Assembly (NCBI RefSeq): GCF_938028775.1
Contig: NZ_CALIZG010000007.1
Coordinates: 62,001 to 126,000, forward strand
Origin: Mogibacterium diversum_A
Lineage (GTDB): Bacteria; Bacillota; Clostridia; Peptostreptococcales; Anaerovoracaceae
Length of the DNA: 64,000 nt
Direction of reading: 5' to 3'
Below are positions 8,684 through 18,537 of the stretch, piece after piece (position 1 is the stretch's first letter; each line of letters begins with the position of its first letter). The notes below the pieces were generated by a model, which was given only the letters and a program-made list of their open reading frames with translations, did not search any database and was not told where the DNA came from. The position numbers and the translations under genes were made by a program.

Positions 8684-10729
8684 ATGAGATTAAGTGATAG
8701 TATAACGACAATCAAGGGTGTGGGTGCTAAAAAGCAAATACTGCTTGAGGCTATGGGAATATTCACTATATACGACTTACTTGAACATAAGCCGTTTAGA
8801 TATCAGAACAGACTGAGTAGGGCGCCTTTTATGGATGTTCCTGAAGGTAAAGATGTTTTGATAGGTGGCATATTAATTAATAAGAGGCTTAGGTCTATAG
8901 GAAAAGGTCGAACAATGCTTGAATGTGCGCTCCGAGATGAGAGCGGTATCTTTCACGCAATTTTTTTTAATATGCCTTTTCTTGAAAAGAATTTAAGATT
9001 GGGCACTGATTACACATTGTTTGGTAAGATGAAGTGGAGAAATGGGGCAAAGACTATTGTCAATCCTGAAATGTATCCTGCGAATAGTCCTCGAGACATT
9101 CGTGGCATAATTCCTGTCTATAGGCGCTCTGCAGGAATAACCTCTAATGAATTATCTAAACTGATTCGAAGTGTACTGGAAAGGCTAGATGAATCCTGCG
9201 AGTGGTTGGGCGATGAGATTATCGATAAAAATAATCTTGCTCCCGAGGACTATGCATATAGGAATATTCATTTTCCAGAAAGTGGATCAGCCTACAACAG
9301 GGCAAAATTTAGGCTAATATATGATAAACTGCTGGCATTTCAATATTCCGTTTTGTATAACCGTAGACTACTTGATGAAGAATGTGAAAACTCAAAGATT
9401 GCTCAAGTAGATATAAGCAAATTCTTGGAGTCACTTCCTTTTAGTCTTACTGAAGGACAGCAGAGTGCAATAGATGATATAGAACATGACTTGATGAATA
9501 AAAGAGCCATGAACAGGCTAGTGCAAGGCGATGTTGGCTGCGGAAAAACTGTCGTCGCTGAAACAGCTATCTTTCATGCTGTTAGTGCGGGGTGGCAATC
9601 TGCGTTTATGGCGCCAACTGAAATTTTAGCTAGACAGCACTTTGCTAAGCTAAGTGTGGATTTTGCAAAGTTCGGAATGAAAACAGCACTTCTTGTTAGT
9701 GGACTTAAAGCAGCTGAGAGAAGAGAAATTCTTGAAGGTATTTCTAGCGGTGATATTGATATAATTGTAGGGACACATGCTCTCATTCAGTCTGATGTAC
9801 AGTTTGCAAAGCTAGGTCTAGTTATAACCGATGAGCAGCATAGATTTGGTGTTAACCAGCGGAAGATTTTGTCAGAAAAGTCAGAAGCCGTTAATGTACT
9901 GGTAATGTCGGCAACTCCAATTCCCAGAACGCTCGCGGCTACAGTCTTTGGTGATATGGATTTTTCTGTAATAAAGAGTAAACCATCGAATCGCAAGGAT
10001 ATAATAACAAGATATGCTACCGAAAAATCTCGAGAACGTGTGTATGCAAATGTTTATAAAGAGGTAAAGAGCGGTAATAGAGCGTATATTGTGGCACCGT
10101 CAATCGAGGATAATGAAGAAAGCGATTTAATATCTGCGGAAGCGCTGTATGAAGAACTGAAATTAAAATTCAAGGGTTTAAATGTAGGGCTTATTCATGG
10201 AAAACTTGATAAATTAGAAAAAGAGCGAATAATGAATGAATTTGCTGATGGGTCTATCAATGTGCTTGTATCGACTGTTGTAATTGAAGTTGGTATAGAT
10301 GTTCCTGAAGCAACTGTCATAGTAATTGAAAATGCAGAAAGATTCGGTTTAGCTCAGCTACATCAACTTAGGGGAAGAGTCGGAAGAAATGATTTGCAGT
10401 CGTTTTGCTATCTAATTTGTTATAGTGATTCTGAGAATGCAATAGCACGAATGAATGCCATGGTAGAGATGAGCGATGGATTTGAGATTAGCGAAGAAGA
10501 TTATAGGCTGCGTGGTGCGGGTGATTTGATGGGGACTATGCAGCACGGGTATTCAGGTAATAGTTTTTATGACTTATTTGGATATGATAAAATATTAAAA
10601 CTTGCAACTTCTGACGCAGAACAGATTCTGTCTAAGGATCAAAGTGAGATTAAAGAGCTCGTAGACATAGAGCAGCTGCAGCTTAGAACAAACAATATCA
10701 TGATGCAAGATAATAGTAATATAATATAG
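8684..10729 (+). CDS. recG: ATP-dependent DNA helicase RecG
   Basis: A 681-residue branch-migration helicase that acts on stalled forks and Holliday junctions. The N-terminal wedge/OB domain (about 1-240) is followed by SF2 helicase domains. Walker A GDVGCGKT is at about 282-289, the DEQH box (ITDEQHRFG) at about 383, SATPIPRTL in motif III, and the RecG-typical QLRGRVGRN further on. Length is normal for the family. It starts three bases after the preceding gene with no good ribosome binding site, so translational coupling is likely. Confidence 0.97.
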   Translation: MRLSDSITTIKGVGAKKQILLEAMGIFTIYDLLEHKPFRYQNRLSRAPFMDVPEGKDVLIGGILINKRLRSIGKGRTMLECALRDESGIFHAIFFNMPFLEKNLRLGTDYTLFGKMKWRNGAKTIVNPEMYPANSPRDIRGIIPVYRRSAGITSNELSKLIRSVLERLDESCEWLGDEIIDKNNLAPEDYAYRNIHFPESGSAYNRAKFRLIYDKLLAFQYSVLYNRRLLDEECENSKIAQVDISKFLESLPFSLTEGQQSAIDDIEHDLMNKRAMNRLVQGDVGCGKTVVAETAIFHAVSAGWQSAFMAPTEILARQHFAKLSVDFAKFGMKTALLVSGLKAAERREILEGISSGDIDIIVGTHALIQSDVQFAKLGLVITDEQHRFGVNQRKILSEKSEAVNVLVMSATPIPRTLAATVFGDMDFSVIKSKPSNRKDIITRYATEKSRERVYANVYKEVKSGNRAYIVAPSIEDNEESDLISAEALYEELKLKFKGLNVGLIHGKLDKLEKERIMNEFADGSINVLVSTVVIEVGIDVPEATVIVIENAERFGLAQLHQLRGRVGRNDLQSFCYLICYSDSENAIARMNAMVEMSDGFEISEEDYRLRGAGDLMGTMQHGYSGNSFYDLFGYDKILKLATSDAEQILSKDQSEIKELVDIEQLQLRTNNIMMQDNSNII

Positions 10730-10753
10730 TAGGAAATAGCAAAGGAGATATCA

Positions 10754-11290
10754 ATGAGGATTAATTCCGGCAGGTTCAAATACAGAAAATTGGAGATTCC
10801 TGAGTGCGCTAGACCCACTACAGAGAAAGTTAGAGAAGCGGTCTTCAGCATGCTTATAAATAGGGTAGAAGGAGCGACTGTGCTTGATTTGTTTGCAGGC
10901 TCGGGATCATTAGGACTCGAAGCTCTATCAAGAGGGGCAGAGTTCTGCGTTTTTAACGAAGGTGATAGAAAAAACTATAAGATTCTAAAAAATAATATTA
11001 CAAATTGTAAGGCTGAAGAAATTTCTTCAACATATAATAATGATTTTAGAAAGGCTCTTACACTTGCAAATAGAGAGTTTGATATAATATTTGTAGACCC
11101 TCCTTACCGTGAAGGGTATTATGGTGAAGTCTTTGAACTCGTTGAGGAATATGGGCTTTTGGCAGATGGTGGAGTGATCGTAGCCGAGCATTTAAACGAT
11201 AATGAATTATCCGACAACATACTTGGCTTCTCTAAAATTAAGCATAAAAGGTATGGAACTATAGGTGTAGACTTCTTTGAAAGAGCTTAA
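10754..11290 (+). CDS. rsmD: 16S rRNA (guanine966-N2)-methyltransferase RsmD
   Basis: A 178-residue SAM-dependent enzyme that methylates G966 of 16S rRNA. It shows MRINSGRFKYRKL at the start, the RPTTEKVREAVF family block, the SAM-binding LDLFAGSGSLGLEA and the catalytic VDPPY. AAAGGAG lies before the ATG. It heads the rsmD-coaD-tmcAL group, an order typical of Firmicutes. Confidence 0.95.
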   Translation: MRINSGRFKYRKLEIPECARPTTEKVREAVFSMLINRVEGATVLDLFAGSGSLGLEALSRGAEFCVFNEGDRKNYKILKNNITNCKAEEISSTYNNDFRKALTLANREFDIIFVDPPYREGYYGEVFELVEEYGLLADGGVIVAEHLNDNELSDNILGFSKIKHKRYGTIGVDFFERA

Positions 11291-11345
11291 AGCCTTGCAA
11301 ATACAATATCTGTTTGTTAAAATACGTTGAGAGATGGTGATAAAA

Positions 11346-11834
11346 ATGAAGAGAACTGCAATTTATGCGGGTTCTTTTGATCCGATAACCAATGGTCATT
11401 TGGATATAATTGAACGCGCAGCTAATATGTTCGATAGTTTGACTGTCGGCATAGCCGTTAACAGTTCTAAGACTCCGCTCTTTACCTTGGATGAACGCAA
11501 GAGGATAATTTCCAAGGTGACGGAACACATACCTAATATTGAAATCGATGTATTCGATGGACTGCTCGCAGAGTATGTTAACAAGCACGGTTTTGAAGCG
11601 GTTGTTAGGGGGCTTAGAGCAACTACTGATTTTGAATATGAAATTCAGATGGCGCAGATGAATGCTCGCTTATACACGGGTGGGACAGAGACTGTTTTCT
11701 TGATGACAGACCCTCGGTATTCGTTCATTAGTTCATCTCTCATCAAAGAAGTGGTATCTTATGGTGGCGATGTAGATGGGTTGCTACCAGACTATGCAAA
11801 CGAAATGATTAAAACAAAAGTTGATAATCAATAA
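11346..11834 (+). CDS. coaD: Phosphopantetheine adenylyltransferase
   Basis: A 162-residue enzyme of coenzyme A synthesis that transfers AMP from ATP to 4'-phosphopantetheine. The nucleotidyltransferase motif GSFDPITNGH is at residues 9-18 and the ISSSLIKEV block near the C-terminus. An ATG at 11334 is in frame, but the family starts at M-K-R-T-A-I-Y and GGTGAT precedes this ATG at a good distance, so 11346 is preferred. Confidence 0.96.
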   Translation: MKRTAIYAGSFDPITNGHLDIIERAANMFDSLTVGIAVNSSKTPLFTLDERKRIISKVTEHIPNIEIDVFDGLLAEYVNKHGFEAVVRGLRATTDFEYEIQMAQMNARLYTGGTETVFLMTDPRYSFISSSLIKEVVSYGGDVDGLLPDYANEMIKTKVDNQ

Positions 11835-11851
11835 ACTAGGAGGAAATCGTT

Positions 11852-12442
11852 ATGAGCGACGCATCAATTAGAGTTATGACACTACTTGACGATCTCGAGG
11901 AAATTCTGGCTAATGCATCTAAGGTTCCTTTTTCGGAGAAGGCAATTGTAGATAGCGATGAAATTAGGAGTATTGTTGATGATATCAGGCTCAGTATGCC
12001 TAAGGACATTCAGCAGGCAAAGTGGGTTAAGGACGAGCAGGACAGAATTCTTAACGAAGCAAGAGGCGAGTACGATAAGGTAATCATCGCGGCAAAAAAG
12101 CAGGCTGAATATCTTGTTGAGAATGATATTATCAAGAAGGAAGCTGAAAAGAGGGCAGATGCTCTTATCTCTGAGGCTGAAAATCATAGCAGATATATTA
12201 AGCTTCGTTCTTATGAGTATGTAGATAAACTTCTTTTCGACATGCAGAATGACATTGCGAAGGTTGCTACAGAGTACATTCAGCCAATGAATGATTACTT
12301 TACTGATATGCTCGGCGAGATGAATGGAAGAGTAAATGGAAACCGTCAGGAGATGAAAGCACTTGCTGAACGAATTCAAGGCGGAGCCTCATATAGCGAA
12401 GGTCAGCAGACAGCTCCTGAAGCAGAAGAAGAGGAGCAATAA
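11852..12442 (+). CDS. Coiled-coil protein, function unknown
   Basis: A 196-residue protein without signal or membrane segment. Residues about 55-150 are a continuous charged helix of the kind seen in ATP synthase subunit b or DivIVA-like proteins (repeated A/E/K/R heptads). The C-terminus ends in an acidic EAEEEEQ tail. Proteins of this type are found beside coaD and tmcAL in other Clostridia and are often labelled ATPase, although no nucleotide-binding motif is present. AGGAGG precedes the ATG. The next gene starts seven bases on, so it is in the same operon. Confidence 0.6.
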   Translation: MSDASIRVMTLLDDLEEILANASKVPFSEKAIVDSDEIRSIVDDIRLSMPKDIQQAKWVKDEQDRILNEARGEYDKVIIAAKKQAEYLVENDIIKKEAEKRADALISEAENHSRYIKLRSYEYVDKLLFDMQNDIAKVATEYIQPMNDYFTDMLGEMNGRVNGNRQEMKALAERIQGGASYSEGQQTAPEAEEEEQ

Positions 12443-12449
12443 TTACCCG

Positions 12450-13658
12450 ATGAAAGTTTTGGGAATTGTTGCTGAATACAATCCTCTTCATAATGGACAT
12501 TTGTATCATATCAATAAGGCAAAGCAAGAAACTGGTGCTGATGCAGTAATAGTCGCTTTAAGCGGAGATTATGTGCAGCGCGGTGAACTTGCTGTGACTA
12601 ACAAGTGGGTTAGAGCAGAGTCCGCAATTAAGAATGGAATAGACGCAGTGTTTGAGATACCTGTTTATGCATGTCTCGGCAATGCGTCTGTTTATGCTTC
12701 TACGGCAATTAAACTTCTCTCTGCAACTGGTTTTATAGACGTTATATCATTTGGTAGCGAATCGGGTAATTTAGAAAAATTGACAGAGACTGCCTCTAAT
12801 CTGAATGACATAAGGATAGGCGAGAGGATTAATGAACTGTCAAAAGACGGACACAGTTATCCAAAGGCGCGTTTAATTGCGTACGAGGAGCTATTTGGTG
12901 ATAGTTCTAATGAAATTTTAAGTAGACCAAATGATACACTTGCACTTGAGTATATCAAAGCAAATGCAGTCCTTAAGAACTCAAATATTGATCTTCATAC
13001 TGTAAAACGCGAGTCATCTGGGTATTCAGCAGCCTTTGATAATCGTATGAAATTTCAAAGTTCATCTGGAATTAGAAAAGCCATTCGAAATAATATTGAT
13101 GTATCTGATTTTATGCCTGAAGATTCAGTGAAGTACATGAAAAATAAATCTGCTCTCACTAGAGACAGAATAGATGATAATCTATTTAACCTAGTGAGAT
13201 ATGCCCTTTTAAATCTTTCGTCTGATGAAATTGACGAGTTTCCACAGGGTGGAGAAGGTATAGGAGCAAAGCTTCTGGATTCAATTAACAAATGTAAGTC
13301 GGCAGATGAACTTATTATGGCGGCAAAGAGCAAGAGGTATACATATACCCGCATTTCAAGGCTTTTGATGCAGGTTTTACTAGGGATTAAACGCACCGAG
13401 TTTGATGGAATGAATCCAGGATACCTTAGGCTGCTTGCTGCTAATGAGATGGGGAGAAAGCTTGTTAGAATGGCAAAGAACGAAGAGTTAAATATGCTGC
13501 CCATATTGACAAATATCAACAGGGAAGCTCAGAATCTACCAATATTTGCTAAGAATCAATTGCTTCTTGACATTAAGGCTGCGGATACTTACAATATTGT
13601 AGCAATGAATGATATGTACAAAGAATCGGATCGTGTAAAAAGTCCGACAATGCTTTAA
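12450..13658 (+). CDS. tmcAL: tRNA(Met) cytidine acetate ligase TmcAL
   Basis: A 402-residue enzyme that activates acetate with ATP and makes N4-acetylcytidine at the wobble position of elongator tRNA(Met). It starts MKVLGIVAEYNPLHNGH, carrying the HxGH nucleotidyltransferase motif, and has FGSESG and the RPNDTLALEY block of the YlbM family. The longer in-frame start at 12363 is rejected because those residues are unrelated to the family and overlap the preceding gene. GAGGAG ends the previous gene and serves as binding site. Confidence 0.92.
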   Translation: MKVLGIVAEYNPLHNGHLYHINKAKQETGADAVIVALSGDYVQRGELAVTNKWVRAESAIKNGIDAVFEIPVYACLGNASVYASTAIKLLSATGFIDVISFGSESGNLEKLTETASNLNDIRIGERINELSKDGHSYPKARLIAYEELFGDSSNEILSRPNDTLALEYIKANAVLKNSNIDLHTVKRESSGYSAAFDNRMKFQSSSGIRKAIRNNIDVSDFMPEDSVKYMKNKSALTRDRIDDNLFNLVRYALLNLSSDEIDEFPQGGEGIGAKLLDSINKCKSADELIMAAKSKRYTYTRISRLLMQVLLGIKRTEFDGMNPGYLRLLAANEMGRKLVRMAKNEELNMLPILTNINREAQNLPIFAKNQLLLDIKAADTYNIVAMNDMYKESDRVKSPTML

Positions 13659-13664
13659 ATTTCA

Positions 13665-13693
13665 TTGACATAGATAGATGTTACGTATATAAT
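13665..13693 (+). promoter_or_regulatory. Consensus promoter for rpmF
   Basis: Exact TTGACA (13665-13670), 17-base spacer, exact TATAAT (13688-13693), about 70 bases before rpmF. Confidence 0.85.
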
Positions 13694-13762
13694 ATTGACT
13701 TGTAATGCGTGAAACGTAATTTCAATATTTGAGATAATCACATTTGTAAGGAGGTGTCGACA

Positions 13763-13945
13763 ATGGCAGTACCAAAGAGGAAAACATCGAAAGCAAAGAC
13801 TGCTAGCAGAAAGGCTGCTAACATGAAGATGGGCGCTCCAGGACTTTCAACTTGTCCTCAGTGTCATGAGCCAAAGCTTCCACACAGAGTTTGCCCAACA
13901 TGCGGATTTTATGATGGAAAAGACGTCGTAAATAACGCTGAATAG
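13763..13945 (+). CDS. rpmF: 50S ribosomal protein L32
   Basis: A 60-residue large-subunit protein starting MAVPKRKTSK. Four cysteines (31, 34, 44, 47) form the zinc ribbon of the C+ form. AAGGAGGTG precedes the ATG at 13763; an ATG nine bases upstream falls inside the binding site and is not used. The YceD/DUF177 gene that usually precedes rpmF is absent here; the gene has its own consensus promoter. Confidence 0.97.
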   Translation: MAVPKRKTSKAKTASRKAANMKMGAPGLSTCPQCHEPKLPHRVCPTCGFYDGKDVVNNAE

Positions 13946-13960
13946 TTAAGACAAGCCCAT

Positions 13961-13995
13961 GATCCGAGATATCTCGGGTCTTTTTCTTTTTTTGC
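13961..13995 (+). terminator. Intrinsic terminator of rpmF
   Basis: GATCCGAGATATCTCGGGTC forms a stem (core CCGAGA/TCTCGG) followed by TTTTTCTTTTTTT. Confidence 0.85.
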
Positions 13996-14020
13996 AAATA
14001 TACTTTACAAATAGTATAAT
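13992..14020 (+). promoter_or_regulatory. Promoter for ftsK-rimO-pgsA
   Basis: TTGCAA (13992-13997), 17-base spacer, exact TATAAT (14015-14020). The -35 box directly abuts the rpmF terminator T-tract. Confidence 0.65.
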
Positions 14021-14059
14021 TAAAGGAATGTAAAATGTATAAACACGAATTGGGGAATT

Positions 14060-17000
14060 ATGGCAGAGGATAAGAAAAAACGTGGTCCAGGTAGACCGCC
14101 CGGAAGTAAGAATAAGTCAAAGAAATCTGCATCTGCTTCTAATAACAAAAGAAGTAGCAGTAATGCGGAGAATGCTGAACAGAAGCAGATTCGTGAGATG
14201 CAGGAAAAAAGGAATTCACATAGAAAGCTTATTGATGAGATATGGGGAATTGCCATATTTGCAATAGGTGTTTTTTTGATATTTACGATGAAGAGTGATA
14301 GTACTGGAAGCTTCGGTCACGGAATACACAACATTTTACGAGGTCTATTCGGCGGGATGTCTTATGTGCTTCCATATTTTTTGATATTGGTTGCAATTTG
14401 CTTATTCCTTCAGAAGTTACAGCATTTAAATGCTAGGACAGCATCATTAACTACACTCATATATTTTATGATGTGTGCACTTAATGGATACAGATTTGTA
14501 GACTCTAGTAACATCAAATTCGGATTTGGTGACATATTGATTTTTTATCGAGATGGCGTAAAAGGGTATAATGCCGGAGCTGTCGGGATGGAGTTAGCAA
14601 ATGTTCTTGTTAAGCTTATCGGAAAACCAGGATTGATCATCCTCGGTTTAGCTTTGATTGTTATATCTGTGCTCTTAGTCGCAAATACTCCTATTTCTAA
14701 ACAAATACACGCATTTAGAGAAGCTAGAGAAGAGAAACGCCTAATAAGGGAATTTGAGCGTTCAGGTGGGACTATTGGACCGTCATCAAGTTTTGGAGTG
14801 AATAAAACAAATGATGCAGGGGTTACTTCTGATAGAACTGATAAAAATGAACAAATGAAGTTTGGAGAGGACGAGCAAGTAGGCGTGAGCACTACCTCTG
14901 CAGCCTCTTCAGCCGTAACTGATTATAACTTCGCTGGAAATACGAGTCATGTCTATAATGATGAATTGGAAGAAGAACCAACATCAGGTTTATTTGGTAG
15001 AATGCTTGCCAAACACCTTAATTCTAGGAAAGAAAGAGATCAGGCGAATGATATCGGAGCTACTAGTATAAAACCTGTAAAAGATAGCTTAAGTAATGGT
15101 GATTCTCAGAGCGGTGAGTCAAGTGGAAAGAAAACTGCCGCAGGATTTCCTGACGAGTCTACTAGGAGAGAATTGGCGAATATGCTCGATAATGGATCTG
15201 ACTTTGGTGGAGATGAAAGTGGAGCCTATGAGGGATATAGAGGGAAGGATGTAAGCGATATTGGTCGCGGTCTTGGTACTGGAGATGATTTATCATCGCG
15301 AGGGCAAGCTGGCTATGGGCTTGATGGTGCTATAGAATCATCATCTTCAGGATCGACTGGTCTTTGTGGATATGATGGAATAAGTGATGATAGAAGCATT
15401 TCTCCTAAGTCGGGATTAGGGCTTGATGATTCAAACGCAGGAAAAACTTCAAGGTCTAGAATTGCAACTTATCGTGGCCCAGGGACACCTGAATTTGATG
15501 GATTAAAGGCACAGGAATCCGCATTGAAATCCGGTCTTGGTGCAAGTGCAGGAATAGGCGCGGCAACAGCTGCTGGAAATCTTGTATCTGGAAAATCTAC
15601 AGAAGATGCCGTATATAATCAAAAAGAAGATACTAGACCGACTAAGGCTGACCATGACGAAATTGTAAAGCAGGTGGAAGAAGGTCAAGCAAAGAAGGAA
15701 AGCAAATATGTATTCCCTTCGGTAGATTTACTAAGTAGGCCTAAGCCTAATAACAATATGATGAGTGGCAATCAACTTGAAGAACGAGCTCGATTGTTAG
15801 AACAGACCTTGAATGATTTTAATGTAGAAGCGAAGGTCCTAAATGTTACACAAGGTGCGTCTGTTACGAGATATGAAGTTCAACCGGCTACAGGCGTTAA
15901 AGTTAGCAAGATTACAGGGCTTGCTGATGATATTGCTCTTAATATGAGGGCAAAGAGCATTAGAATAGAGGCTCCAATCCCTGGTAAAGCAGCTGTTGGA
16001 ATAGAAGTCGAGAACGAAAAAGCAGCACCTGTACTTATTAGAGAGCTAATCGAATCTAATGAGTTTAAGCATGCAAAGTCTAAGATAAGCTTTGTCGTTG
16101 GAAAAGATGTTTCGGGAAGGAATGTCATTGCAGATCTTCACAGCATGCCTCATATGCTTATAGCAGGTGCAACTGGTTCTGGTAAGAGTGTGTGTATAAA
16201 CACCATAATTACAAGTTTTCTTTACAAAGCTTCGCCAGATGAAGTTAAACTTGTACTTATCGACCCTAAGGTGGTTGAACTAGGGAGCTATAATGGAATA
16301 CCGCACATGTTAATACCAGTTGTTACAGATCCCAAGAAAGCAGCTGCTGCGCTTAACTGGGCAGTAAACGAGATGCAACAACGATATAACAAGTTTGCTG
16401 AGATTGGAGCTAAGGATCTCGCATCATATAATCATTCTGTTTCTAACTCTGGAGATGCAGAAAAGGTTATGCCTCAGATTGTTATCGTCATAGATGAACT
16501 TGCAGACCTCATGATGGCGGCGTCATCTCAGGTTGAAGAAGCTATATGTAGACTAGCACAGAAGGCAAGAGCCGCTGGTATGCATCTCATAGTAGCTACT
16601 CAGAGACCATCTGTTGATGTTGTAACTGGTCTGATTAAGGCAAATATTCCTTCAAGAATTGCATTTAGTGTATCATCGCAGTTTGACTCACGTACAATTA
16701 TCGATACTGCTGGAGCTGAAAAACTTCTCGGTAAGGGTGATATGCTCTTCTCACCGGTTGAGGCTAACAAGCCTATCAGAATTCAGGGTCCATACATATC
16801 AGAGACGGAGAGTGCTGCGGTAATTGACTTCGTAAAATCGCAAAGCGAAACGGAATACCGAGAAGATGTGATTCAGAGCATTGAAGTAACAGACAAGCCT
16901 GTTGCACAGGAGTCAGCAGAAGATGAACTAACTGAAGATGCAATAGAATTTATTTTAAAGCAAAAGCAAGCATCGGTTTCTATGCTGCAGCGTAGATTTA

Positions 17001-17212
17001 GAATTGGATATAATCGTGCAGCTCGCATCATTGATGAGATAGAAGATATGGGCATAATTGGTCCGTCTGATGGTTCAAGACCTAGACAAGTGTTAATGAC
17101 CGAGGAGGAGTATTATGGACCAGCTGATCAAACGACCTTTGATAGCGGAGCACAAAATGACGATTTGGATCCTAAAGACGATGAAGTGGTAAATAGTAAC
17201 GGAGATTTTTAA
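14060..17212 (+). CDS. ftsK: DNA translocase FtsK/SpoIIIE
   Basis: A 1050-residue membrane-anchored motor that pumps chromosomal DNA through the division septum. A short basic N-terminus is followed by about four membrane helices (between about 66 and 210), a very long low-complexity linker rich in Ser, Gly and Asp (about 240-560), and the motor. Walker A GATGSGKS is at 703-710 and Walker B VIVIDELADL at about 808. The C-terminal gamma winged helix, which reads oriented DNA sequences, covers about 953-1015. The linker is longer than in typical SpoIIIE (about 790 residues in total). GGGGAATT precedes the ATG. Confidence 0.96.
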   Translation: MAEDKKKRGPGRPPGSKNKSKKSASASNNKRSSSNAENAEQKQIREMQEKRNSHRKLIDEIWGIAIFAIGVFLIFTMKSDSTGSFGHGIHNILRGLFGGMSYVLPYFLILVAICLFLQKLQHLNARTASLTTLIYFMMCALNGYRFVDSSNIKFGFGDILIFYRDGVKGYNAGAVGMELANVLVKLIGKPGLIILGLALIVISVLLVANTPISKQIHAFREAREEKRLIREFERSGGTIGPSSSFGVNKTNDAGVTSDRTDKNEQMKFGEDEQVGVSTTSAASSAVTDYNFAGNTSHVYNDELEEEPTSGLFGRMLAKHLNSRKERDQANDIGATSIKPVKDSLSNGDSQSGESSGKKTAAGFPDESTRRELANMLDNGSDFGGDESGAYEGYRGKDVSDIGRGLGTGDDLSSRGQAGYGLDGAIESSSSGSTGLCGYDGISDDRSISPKSGLGLDDSNAGKTSRSRIATYRGPGTPEFDGLKAQESALKSGLGASAGIGAATAAGNLVSGKSTEDAVYNQKEDTRPTKADHDEIVKQVEEGQAKKESKYVFPSVDLLSRPKPNNNMMSGNQLEERARLLEQTLNDFNVEAKVLNVTQGASVTRYEVQPATGVKVSKITGLADDIALNMRAKSIRIEAPIPGKAAVGIEVENEKAAPVLIRELIESNEFKHAKSKISFVVGKDVSGRNVIADLHSMPHMLIAGATGSGKSVCINTIITSFLYKASPDEVKLVLIDPKVVELGSYNGIPHMLIPVVTDPKKAAAALNWAVNEMQQRYNKFAEIGAKDLASYNHSVSNSGDAEKVMPQIVIVIDELADLMMAASSQVEEAICRLAQKARAAGMHLIVATQRPSVDVVTGLIKANIPSRIAFSVSSQFDSRTIIDTAGAEKLLGKGDMLFSPVEANKPIRIQGPYISETESAAVIDFVKSQSETEYREDVIQSIEVTDKPVAQESAEDELTEDAIEFILKQKQASVSMLQRRFRIGYNRAARIIDEIEDMGIIGPSDGSRPRQVLMTEEEYYGPADQTTFDSGAQNDDLDPKDDEVVNSNGDF

Positions 17213-18537
17213 TGACAAATACGAACAAGACGTTCTATATTGATACCTTAGGGTGTGCGAAGAACGACTATGATTCGCAGGTTTTAGCAGCTGAACTCAT
17301 GAGTAGAGGGTGTACACTTTCAGATTCTCCAGAATCGGCAGATATTCTGATTGTAAATACTTGTGGTTTTATTGAATCGGCGAAGATTGAATCAATTGAA
17401 CATATATTCAGTATGGCAGCTATTAAAGGAGAGACTAAGAAGCTTGTAGTAACAGGCTGTCTTTCAGAACGTTATCATGAAGATTTGGTAAAAGAGATTC
17501 CTGAGGTTGACATTTTTACAGGTGTTAATGACTACGACGAACTTCCTGAACTACTGCTATCAGCTGAAGAAGTGATGGCAGACAGTGTTAAGGGGAATGT
17601 TGGTAGAGTTCTGCCATATAAAGAAAGGATTCTTCCGAAGAATTCGTATTCTGGCGTTCTTAAAATTGCTGAAGGCTGTAATAACACATGCGCATTTTGC
17701 GCTATCCCTAAAATTCGCGGACCATACCGAAGTAAAAAAATTGAGGATGTAGTTCGAGAAGCGGAAGTTATGGCTGAGCAGGGAATTAAAGAACTAACCA
17801 TTATAGCACAGGATACATCTTATTACGGTAAAGACCTTTATGGCAAAGCTATGCTGCCAAAACTCCTAGAAGAGCTATGTAATATAGATGGTATCAATTG
17901 GATTAGAATCATGTACGTTTACGATGATGGGATTACGGATGAGCTTATCGATACAATTGCTGCAAATGAAAAAATATGCAATTACTTAGATATACCAATC
18001 CAACATATTTCAGATAACGTGCTTAGTCGGATGAGGAGAAATTCAACAGGAGATTCCATCAGGGATACATTCAAAAAATTGCGCGATAATATCCCAGGGG
18101 TACATATCAGAACCACTTTGCTTGTAGGATTTCCGGGAGAGAGCGAAGAAGATTTTGATGAACTTGTAGAATTCGTAAAAGAGGCTAAAATCGATAGATT
18201 AGGTGTATTTGCATTTTCTGATGAAGAGGGTACTCTATCTCATAGACTTGATGGAAAGCTACCAGAAGAAGTAAAAGAAAATCGCAGAAATACTATAATG
18301 GAGCTACAGGTTGGTATAAGTGAGGAGCTCAATCGAAATAAAATCGGAAATATTTTCGAGGTAATGGTCGATGAAGTTCAATCTGATGGTGAATACATAG
18401 GTAGAACAAGATATGATGCACAAGAGATTGATAATGAGGTTACTTTCACTAGTAAGCTTGCTCATATGTCAGGGGATATTGTAAAGGTTAAGATTACAGA
18501 GGCTTATGAATATGATCTCATAGGTGAGGAGGTTTAG
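17212..18537 (+). CDS. rimO: Ribosomal protein S12 methylthiotransferase RimO
   Basis: A 441-residue radical-SAM enzyme that adds a methylthio group to an aspartate of ribosomal protein S12. UPF0004 cysteines are C15, C51 and C83; the radical-SAM cluster C-x3-C-x2-C is at 156, 160 and 163 (GCNNTCAFCAIP). A C-terminal TRAM domain follows. The ATG overlaps the ftsK stop by one base (TAATG), so the two genes are translationally coupled. RimO is chosen over MiaB because of the FYIDTLGCAKNDYDS start. Confidence 0.95.
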   Translation: MTNTNKTFYIDTLGCAKNDYDSQVLAAELMSRGCTLSDSPESADILIVNTCGFIESAKIESIEHIFSMAAIKGETKKLVVTGCLSERYHEDLVKEIPEVDIFTGVNDYDELPELLLSAEEVMADSVKGNVGRVLPYKERILPKNSYSGVLKIAEGCNNTCAFCAIPKIRGPYRSKKIEDVVREAEVMAEQGIKELTIIAQDTSYYGKDLYGKAMLPKLLEELCNIDGINWIRIMYVYDDGITDELIDTIAANEKICNYLDIPIQHISDNVLSRMRRNSTGDSIRDTFKKLRDNIPGVHIRTTLLVGFPGESEEDFDELVEFVKEAKIDRLGVFAFSDEEGTLSHRLDGKLPEEVKENRRNTIMELQVGISEELNRNKIGNIFEVMVDEVQSDGEYIGRTRYDAQEIDNEVTFTSKLAHMSGDIVKVKITEAYEYDLIGEEV

